A stretch of 64,000 nucleotides of DNA from Pustulibacterium marinum (lineage in GTDB: Bacteria; Bacteroidota; Bacteroidia; Flavobacteriales; Flavobacteriaceae): assembly GCF_900116665.1 (NCBI RefSeq), contig NZ_FPBK01000007.1, positions 62,001-126,000 of the forward strand. Direction: 5' to 3'. Made by a program: the position numbers and the translations under genes. The notes beneath the pieces were generated by a model. That model was not told the DNA's origin, did no database searches, and saw nothing but the letters and a program-made list of their open reading frames with translations. This document shows, piece by piece, positions 58,421 to 64,000 of the stretch (its first letter is position 1; each line of letters starts with the position of its first letter).

Positions 58421-58615
58421 TTTGCAAAAATCGAAATAATGTTTCGTTTTGAAGTATAGACTAACGTCTTTAACTAAGAATTAATACTACAACCTTTTCA
58501 TTGTAAAAGAGTTTATATATGTCTAATTCAATTTAATTCTTTGGTAATGAAATAGATATTGTGATGTTTTGAAATCGAAATGAAACATGAAGAAAATAAA
58601 TTTTTAAAAAAACTG

Positions 58616-58645
58616 TTGCATGTTTCAAACCTATGCTTATATTTG
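58616..58645 (+). promoter_or_regulatory. promoter of tRNA-Pro(UGG)
   Basis: TTG (58616-58618), 19-nt spacer, TATATTTG (58638-58645): an exact Bacteroidota consensus, about 35 nt before the tRNA 5' end. Confidence 0.8.
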
Positions 58646-58679
58646 CACCCGCTAATGCAAAAACATTTATGTTTTTCTG

Positions 58680-58754
58680 CGGGGTGTAGCGTAGCCCGGT
58701 TATCGCGCCTGCTTTGGGAGCAGGAGGTCGCAGGTTCGAATCCTGCCACCCCGA
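58680..58754 (+). tRNA. tRNA-Pro(UGG), probable integration site
   Basis: Cloverleaf: acceptor CGGGGTG/CACCCCG, anticodon arm CCTGC-TTTGGGA-GCAGG giving anticodon TGG, T arm CAGGTTCGAATCCTG. CCA not encoded. A tyrosine integrase gene starts 228 nt downstream, so the 3' end of this gene is a likely attachment core. Confidence 0.95.
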
Positions 58755-58818
58755 CAAAGTAATATTTTTTGATGTTACTTGAAGGTATAAGAGATTGATA
58801 TTCAATATTTTAATAAAA

Positions 58819-58855
58819 TTTGATATCAACCTCTTTTTTTTGATATCATATCAAA
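58819..58855. repeat. palindromic repeats between tRNA-Pro and the integrase
   Basis: TTTGATATCA occurs at 58819-58828 and again at 58839-58848, exactly 20 bp apart. The second copy extends to a 17-nt perfect palindrome (TTTGATAT-C-ATATCAAA, 58839-58855). Likely protein-binding sites of the recombination or integrase control region. Confidence 0.5.
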
Positions 58856-58876
58856 ATAGGGGGGTAAAGCGACCTA

Positions 58877-58916
58877 TACGGTTACCTATTCGGTTACCTA
58901 ATTTTTACTTACCTTA
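58877..58916 (+). repeat. tandem arm-site-like repeats before the integrase
   Basis: CGGTTACCTA at 58879-58888 and 58891-58900 (12-bp period), then a weaker ACTTACCTTA at 58907-58916. Short direct repeats of this kind next to attachment sites are typical arm-binding sites of tyrosine integrases. Confidence 0.5.
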
Positions 58917-58981
58917 GTCTTGTAACCCGTTGGTTTACCTTGATTTGACTTTCGTTTCATTAACTTTTAAAACGGAAGCAT

Positions 58982-60202
58982 ATGCAAACTTTCAAAACAT
59001 TTACAATTCTGTTTTGGATTAACAAATCCAAAAAAAGGAACGACGACGCACCTATCTATGCAAGGGTGACAGTAGCGAGTAAACGCATCGAAATCAGTCT
59101 TAAACGTTTTATTCCAATAGATTCATGGGATCCTGTGAATAACTGCGTCAAAGGAAAAACAAACAAGAGTAAGGAGATTAATCTGTACCTCGATCGGGTA
59201 AAATCGAAGTTATTTGCATGTTATACAGAACTGCAAATGGGTACAGGTGAAGTGACCGCAGCGCGCTTGAAAGCCTTGTATTTAGGGGAAAACCCGGATG
59301 AGAAGACCTTATTGAATATTGTAGAATATCATAATAAGGAGATGGTGGCGGTATTGAAACCGGGTACCATGAAAAACTATAGAACCACCGAGGTCTACAT
59401 TCGAAAATACCTACAGGAGCGATTGGAGGTTCAAGATCTGGAACTAAAGCGTGTAAATTTTAAATTTATTATCGAATTTGAACGATTCTTAAGAGGTTCG
59501 AATCCGGCAACTAGACAAGCAATTACCAACAATGGGGTGATGAAACATATGGAGCGTTTAAAGAAAATGCTCAATCTAGCCATTAAATTGGAATGGATGC
59601 TGCGAAATCCTTTTGATCAGTACAAAATGAAATTTGAGGAGTACGACCGTAGTTTTTTAACTGAAAAAGAATTGCGGAAACTGGAGCGAAAGGAATTTGA
59701 ACGCCAAACGTTAGAAAAAGTAAAAGACGTGTTTCTTTTTTGTTGTTATACAGGATTGGCGTATGTAGATGTCAAAGATTTATCCTATAACCAACTTGTC
59801 AAAGGAATTGATGGAAATGTTTGGATTCAAAGAAAGCGTACCAAAACTAAGAAATCGATACGTATACCTTTGTTGCCACCTGCCAAAGAGATTCTAAAAA
59901 AATACAAGCAACAAAAAGTACATTGGAAGGAAACGGATAAGGTTTTGCCGGTGTACAGCAATCAAAAGACAAATAAGTATCTGAAAGAGATTATAAGAGC
60001 TTGTAAGATTAAAAAAGAGGTGTCTTTTCATGTGGCACGGCATACCTTTGCAACTACAGTAACCTTATCGAAGGGGATTCCTATGGAAACGGTGTCGAAA
60101 TTGTTGGGGCATTCCAAAATGGCTACCACACAGACCTATGCTCGAGTGTTGGATACCAAACTTAGCCATGATATGCAACGGTTAATGAAGAATTATAAAT
60201 AA
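58982..60202 (+). CDS. tyrosine-type site-specific integrase
   Basis: 406 aa: N-terminal Arm-DNA-binding domain (FWINKSKKRNDDAPIYARVTV), SAM-like core-binding domain (about 105-205), and catalytic domain. Catalytic residues: Lys in RKRTKTKKS, His350 and Arg353 (HVAR), His377 (LGH) and Tyr386. The first catalytic Arg is replaced by Ala260 (CCYTGLAYVDV), a variation known from Bacteroidota integrases such as IntDOT, which also lack this Arg. It probably drives insertion at tRNA-Pro. The gene is oriented away from the tRNA, and a hairpin lies at its 3' side. Confidence 0.93.
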   Translation: MQTFKTFTILFWINKSKKRNDDAPIYARVTVASKRIEISLKRFIPIDSWDPVNNCVKGKTNKSKEINLYLDRVKSKLFACYTELQMGTGEVTAARLKALYLGENPDEKTLLNIVEYHNKEMVAVLKPGTMKNYRTTEVYIRKYLQERLEVQDLELKRVNFKFIIEFERFLRGSNPATRQAITNNGVMKHMERLKKMLNLAIKLEWMLRNPFDQYKMKFEEYDRSFLTEKELRKLERKEFERQTLEKVKDVFLFCCYTGLAYVDVKDLSYNQLVKGIDGNVWIQRKRTKTKKSIRIPLLPPAKEILKKYKQQKVHWKETDKVLPVYSNQKTNKYLKEIIRACKIKKEVSFHVARHTFATTVTLSKGIPMETVSKLLGHSKMATTQTYARVLDTKLSHDMQRLMKNYK

Positions 60203-60216
60203 GACTTTGTCAAGCC

Positions 60217-60303
60217 ATGGAACATAGCACCAGAGAGCTGATTTTATCCATGTTGCTTAATGCAAAGATTAAACTTATTGAAAATAAAGAAGAACGGCTT
60301 TAG
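60217..60303 (+). CDS. 28-aa ORF after the integrase, doubtful
   Basis: Starts MEHSTRELILSMLLNAKI and ends inside the terminator hairpin stem. 14 nt past the integrase stop. No family recognised; may be chance or a remnant. Confidence 0.2.
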   Translation: MEHSTRELILSMLLNAKIKLIENKEERL

Positions 60304-60329
60304 GTATTCAACTTGAAGCCGTTTTTTTA
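60293..60329 (+). terminator. terminator after the integrase
   Basis: AACGGCTT (60293-60300) and AAGCCGTT (60316-60323), 8-bp stem with 15-nt loop, then a T run. Confidence 0.8.
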
Positions 60330-60331
60330 AA

Positions 60332-60427
60332 CTAATCGCTTTGTCCTGTCGGCACTCTCAATAAACTTCCTAAATAACTTGGTGAAACATTATAGTGTTC
60401 ACGTAAAAGATATATTGAATTTCTATT
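60332..60427 (-). pseudogene. AraC-family HTH remnant
   Basis: The minus strand encodes, between two stops, YLLREHYNVSPSYLGSLLRV followed by PTGQSD. This is the first HTH of Bacteroidota AraC regulators (V-S-P-x-YL-x-x-LL-R then TGQ). Both ends are missing and a stop follows TGQSD, where intact proteins continue with a second HTH. It is therefore a gene fragment left by deletion. Confidence 0.6.
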
Positions 60428-60430
60428 TTA

Positions 60431-60458
60431 AGTCCTTCATAATGAAGGGCTATTTTTT
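60431..60458. terminator. small hairpin with T run
   Basis: AGTCCTTCA-TAA-TGAAGGGCT (one G.T pair) followed by ATTTTTT. Terminator-like; its gene is not evident. Confidence 0.5.
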
Positions 60459-60974
60459 GTAATCTGTTCAAAAATAATTTCCTATATCTATACAACCTCA
60501 GGCAACTAGATTGCTGTAAGAGCTGTTTCTTTTACTTTCCAAAAAGGTGAATGGGTATTCAGAATGAGTTCACCGAATCATACATGCATATTGAAATAAT
60601 GCTAACGAAGGAATTCAGAGGGCTTTGACGTTTTGAATCCAGCCGGGGCAAAAATGGAAAGTTGAGGGATATTGATGTTACATAAAACCGTTGTGGGGAC
60701 TCGTGAACAAATCAAATTGGAGGTTAGTGAATTAATGGGTATCAGGGTTTAGTTATTAAGTATTAGTATTGAATTGAATTGAAACAAACAAAGCTATTTA
60801 CTTGTTATCTACTAGTGTATAACGTTATTCTCTCATATAAAAAAACTATGGAATGGTTGTAATCTCGATAGAGAAGATTATTTGAAAATGTGTTTTAAAC
60901 ACTTTTAAAAGATAATAAAATTCATATCACCTTGCCGTTTTATTCATTACTTTGCATTTATAGAGACTTGAATT

Positions 60975-63758
60975 ATGGGGAATTTACAAAGATCATATGT
61001 TTGGATATATGGCTTGATATGGGGCTGTATGATTTTGTTTATAGGTTGTAAGAATACTACTCAATCAGCTGATGATAGAACAATTCATATTGGTTTTTCA
61101 CAGGCTATGACTACGGATGAATGGCGACAACAAATGAATAAGTCCATGCGTATTGAAGCGGCTTTACATCCTGAAGTAGCTTTAGATATTCGTGATGCTC
61201 AAAACGATGTAAATCAGCAGGTTAAAGATATAGGGAATCTTATTAAAACGAATCCTGATGTATTAATCGTTTCTCCGATAGCTTCTGAGCCCATAACTTC
61301 AGTGGTTCAAAAGGCTTATGAGCATGGTATTCCCGTACTAATAGTAGACAGGAAAATTCAAGGAGAATCATTTTCTGCATTTCTTGGTGCCGACAACATT
61401 GAGGTTGGAAGAACGGCAGCTAATTATATTGCGGCAAATAGTACAGGATCTGGAAAAGTAATTGAAATTACAGGTCTTGAAGAGTCTTCTCCGGCATATG
61501 AACGAGCTTTGGGCTTTGCGCAAGGTTTACGAAAATATCCTGCGATTTCTATAGTTGCTACGATCCATGGCGATTGGGAAAAAACTTCTGTAAAAACTCC
61601 ATTAAGAAAATTATTTTCCGAGCGAACCGATATTGAATATGTATTTGCTCACAATGATCGAATGGCACAAGGAGCATGGGAAGTTGCTCAATCAATGGGA
61701 TTAGAACACCAAATTAAGTTTGTTGGAGTGGATGGTCTCAATACTCCAAATGGAGGAATTCAACTGGTTAAAAAAGGAAAATTAGAAGCAACAGTGTTAT
61801 ATCCGACAGGTGGGAATGAAGCGTTAAAATTGGCATTGGAAATTGTTCAAGGGAAGTCGTTTGCTAGGAATTATATACTAAATACGATTGTGATTAATAA
61901 AATGAATGCTGAATTGATGGAAAATCAAATGAACAAAATTGATCAGCAGCAAGCTATCATGGATTCTCAGCAACAAGCCATACAACAACAAGAAGCAAAA
62001 TATACATCTCAGAATACACTGCTAAAACTCGTTACAGTGTTATTTCTTTTAGCTGTTGGACTAGCTGGGTATAGTATTTATTCCACACTTTTTATTAAAA
62101 AGAAAAAAAGGGAATTGGAAAGTACCAATCAAATGGTTTTAGAACAAAAGGAGCGGTTAGAATCCGTAACGGAACAATTACAGCAGTCCCATGAGGCTAT
62201 GGCTAATTTCTTTACAGGCATGTCACATGAATTTAAAACACCTTTGACACTTATTATTGGATATACCGAAGCCTTAATGCAAAATTCAAAATTTAAAGGA
62301 ATGGAAATCGTTGGAGATATACGCCAAATTTATTTTAATTCCAACCGATTATTACGTTTAATGAATCAACTTTTAGATTTCCGGAAAATTGAAGAACGAT
62401 CCATACAATTGCAGGTAGCCCGTATTGAATTGGTTGAATTCACAAATAGAATCATGAAATTTTTCAAACAGGAGGCCATCAAACGAAATATTACATTCAA
62501 GTTTATATGTGATTATGAAGCGGTATATCTACATGCAGATCGAGACTATTTAGATAAAATTTATTTCAATATGTTGTCTAATGCCTTTAAATTTACACCT
62601 AATAATGGAACTATAACTATTGCAGTTTATAAATCCAATGCATCTGAATTAGTGTTACAATTTAAAGATACTGGAATAGGCATTCCAGAAGAGGAATTAG
62701 AAACTATTTTTCAACCCTTCTTTCAAGCCTCTAATAATACATTAAATAGTTCCGGTATAGGATTACATTTGGTTTCTTATTATATGAAGCTACACAAAGG
62801 CTCTATAGAAGTCAATTGTAAGCATGGAACGGAATTTAGTCTTTACTTTCCAGATGGAAGTGCTCAATTGTCTTTAAGTGAAGCCGTTTCTAAAGAATCT
62901 ACAAGGGCATTAGATATATGGGAAACTAAGGACACAGAATTAGAAGCGACTATAAAGCCATATCCAATTTCGAATCAAAAGGATACAGGATCCGAACGGT
63001 ATCGATTATTAATTATAGAGGATCATTTGGATATTGTTATTTTCTTAGAAAAACAGTTACGGGATGAATTTGATATCTATAGTTGTAATGGGACGAATGC
63101 TGAGCAACGTGCCATGGAATTGATTCCTGATATGATTCTATGTGATGTCAATTTACCTGAACGAGATGGTTTTGAAATAAGTGCAGCAATCAAACAAGAC
63201 CTACGTACTTCCCATATACCTATTATTATATTATCTGCCTTTTCAAGTACCGAATTTATACTCAAAGGGCTGCAAGCAGGAGTCGACATGTACTTGACCA
63301 AACCTTTTAATCTTTCCATTCTCAAGCAATCTTTAGCAACGGTTTTGTACAATCGAGAAAAACTACGCTATTATTTTACACATAATCTACATAGAATCGA
63401 GGAAGGAACGCGTGAATTCGGGAGCCAAGAACAAGAGTTTTTATTGCACTTGAACCAAATAATAGAAATAAACTTTGACAATCCAGAATTTACCGTGGAA
63501 ATGCTGGCGGAAAAATTACATATTTCTCGTGTACAATTATATCGAAAAGTAAAAGCTATATTAGGGCATAGTATTAGCGATCATATGAACTATATGAAAA
63601 TGGAGCGTGCAAAGAAACTTTTAAATGAGGGAAAAATGAATATTTCAGAAATTGCTTATAAGCTTGGATTTTCTTCTCCCAATTACTTTTCTACAACATT
63701 TAAAGCAAAATTTGGAATGAGTCCTAGAGAATTCCAAACAAACGCTAGGTCTTCCTGA
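60975..63758 (+). CDS. hybrid two-component regulator with LacI-type periplasmic sensor and AraC output
   Basis: 927 aa in one chain: N-terminal membrane segment with a possible lipobox (LFIGC, Cys25); a periplasmic sugar-binding domain (Peripla_BP_4; IHIGFSQAMTTDEWRQQMN at about 36, VSPIASEPI, VDRKIQG, FVGVDGLNTPNGG); a membrane helix near 348-370 after a Gln-rich coiled coil; HisKA with His418 (SHEFKTPLTL); HATPase (DTGIGIPEEE); receiver with Asp724 (LCDVNLPERDG) and LTKPF; and AraC HTH. It resembles fructose-type HTCS regulators that bind a free monosaccharide. It likely controls the gene starting at 63971 and what follows. Upstream DNA is degraded island sequence. Confidence 0.95.
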   Translation: MGNLQRSYVWIYGLIWGCMILFIGCKNTTQSADDRTIHIGFSQAMTTDEWRQQMNKSMRIEAALHPEVALDIRDAQNDVNQQVKDIGNLIKTNPDVLIVSPIASEPITSVVQKAYEHGIPVLIVDRKIQGESFSAFLGADNIEVGRTAANYIAANSTGSGKVIEITGLEESSPAYERALGFAQGLRKYPAISIVATIHGDWEKTSVKTPLRKLFSERTDIEYVFAHNDRMAQGAWEVAQSMGLEHQIKFVGVDGLNTPNGGIQLVKKGKLEATVLYPTGGNEALKLALEIVQGKSFARNYILNTIVINKMNAELMENQMNKIDQQQAIMDSQQQAIQQQEAKYTSQNTLLKLVTVLFLLAVGLAGYSIYSTLFIKKKKRELESTNQMVLEQKERLESVTEQLQQSHEAMANFFTGMSHEFKTPLTLIIGYTEALMQNSKFKGMEIVGDIRQIYFNSNRLLRLMNQLLDFRKIEERSIQLQVARIELVEFTNRIMKFFKQEAIKRNITFKFICDYEAVYLHADRDYLDKIYFNMLSNAFKFTPNNGTITIAVYKSNASELVLQFKDTGIGIPEEELETIFQPFFQASNNTLNSSGIGLHLVSYYMKLHKGSIEVNCKHGTEFSLYFPDGSAQLSLSEAVSKESTRALDIWETKDTELEATIKPYPISNQKDTGSERYRLLIIEDHLDIVIFLEKQLRDEFDIYSCNGTNAEQRAMELIPDMILCDVNLPERDGFEISAAIKQDLRTSHIPIIILSAFSSTEFILKGLQAGVDMYLTKPFNLSILKQSLATVLYNREKLRYYFTHNLHRIEEGTREFGSQEQEFLLHLNQIIEINFDNPEFTVEMLAEKLHISRVQLYRKVKAILGHSISDHMNYMKMERAKKLLNEGKMNISEIAYKLGFSSPNYFSTTFKAKFGMSPREFQTNARSS

Positions 63759-63766
63759 TTTATTCA

Positions 63767-63793
63767 TGTAACAATATTATAAGTAATGTTACA
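63767..63793. repeat. inverted repeat downstream of the sensor gene
   Basis: TGTAACA (63767-63773) and TGTTACA (63787-63793), perfect 7-bp arms with a 13-nt spacer, 9 nt past the stop. Too AT-rich for a good terminator; centre-to-centre spacing of 20 bp suits a dimeric DNA-binding protein. Confidence 0.4.
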
Positions 63794-63970
63794 CAACTAT
63801 AACTATAACGTTTTCGTTTATTTGATATTTTATTCTTATTTTATTGATTTTCAATGTTTTATATGTAAATTAAGAGATGCTTAACATTTCCGTATTTAAT
63901 TGAAACATTCTCAATAAAGAGGTTGTTTTTTTAAGGATATATTGCATATGAATTTTTAAATCAATCATTA

Positions 63971-64000
63971 ATGAATAAATTATATGCATGGTCTGTGAGT
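63971..64000 (+). CDS. start of a gene cut by the window edge, possibly SusC-like
   Basis: Ten codons, MNKLYAWSVS, in frame after an ATG 212 nt past the HTCS gene. Gene position next to an HTCS regulator suggests a SusC/TonB transporter or other sugar-uptake protein, but ten residues cannot show it. Confidence 0.35.
   Translation, partial: MNKLYAWSVS

Larger units (their letters stand above)
60203..60974. other. 772-bp region without a full gene: island debris
   Basis: Contains a 28-codon ORF (60217-60303), a hairpin terminator (60293-60329), a minus-strand AraC HTH fragment (60332-60427), a second hairpin (60431-60458), and scattered short ORFs with no recognised domain, including a 25-codon one at 60675-60752. 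It looks like decayed coding DNA and not a designed control region, except for the last ~150 bp before the sensor gene. Confidence 0.6.

Noticed and set aside
58528-58829. ORFs across tRNA-Pro with the sequence AGFEPATSCSQ or AGSNPATPT
   Set aside because: These are the well-known false proteins from translating tRNA T arms in other frames.
60675-60752. 25-codon ORF in the debris region
   Set aside because: No recognised domain, no promoter or partner; listed only as part of the gap.
60947-60954. -7 box TTACTTTG before the HTCS gene
   Set aside because: One mismatch to TAnnTTTG and no TTG at proper spacing (the nearest is 12 nt away).

Overview
The window is low-GC chromosomal DNA from a marine-type member of the Flavobacteriaceae (Bacteroidota). 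The evidence is gene content (DUF4199, DUF5683, DUF6122, WbqC, alternative GlmU, large LepB, SDR-type mannonate oxidoreductase), Bacteroidota promoters of the form TTG-N19-TAnnTTTG, TAATG-type gene overlaps, and AraC/Y_Y_Y-type sensors for polysaccharide use. The exact genus cannot be read from the sequence.

Layout. 1-34 kb is mostly core genome: a cut-off RsmB-like rRNA methylase; a Ycf48-like lipoprotein; an ECF sigma operon with a membrane protein and a CpxP-like periplasmic protein; an envelope operon (DUF4199, GT2, phosphohexomutase, MsbA-like ABC); bL31B; an alternative GlmU; an oligopeptide-binding lipoprotein; MtaB with a REP-like element in its leader; an RlpA-SPOR protein; a beta-propeller histidine kinase with a LuxR-type regulator; RecF with a DciA-like protein; TPR protein, lumazine synthase, MutL, two rhomboids and an EEP-family protein; and the parA-parB-DUF5683-dapB-lepB-wbqC cluster.

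34.6-55.2 kb is a carbohydrate utilisation locus. It encodes LacZ-type GH2, a GH2 with the beta-glucuronidase N-x-K motif, a GH30 likely to be an endo-beta-1,6-galactanase, a double-GH43 enzyme whose first domain carries the exo-beta-1,3-galactanase residues, a propeller-GH51 arabinofuranosidase, another double GH43, a DUF4861 lipoprotein, SDR mannonate oxidoreductase and UxuA. A convergent GntR regulator and divergent galK-galT follow. The set fits type II arabinogalactan (beta-1,3/1,6-galactan with arabinose and glucuronic acid), with released sugars entering the Leloir and hexuronate routes. No SusC/SusD pair lies in the locus. The strongest new signal is a cis module found twice, before the polysaccharide operon (34660-34738) and before galK (52751-52829). 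Each copy has three ACTGGT-like boxes at helical spacing, a -7 box, and an identical 15-bp start-region sequence. It predicts one regulon, probably run by the GntR protein encoded between the two sites.

55.3-58.8 kb returns to core genes (YiiX-like hydrolase, tRNA-Pro-GGG, DivIC/FtsB-like protein, Udk, Bcr/CflA MFS transporter, tRNA-Pro-UGG). From tRNA-Pro-UGG rightward the window appears to enter an integrated island: a tyrosine recombinase with arm-site-like repeats, a stretch of gene debris including an AraC-type HTH remnant, then a hybrid two-component regulator with a LacI-type periplasmic sensor, and the first codons of a further gene at the window edge.
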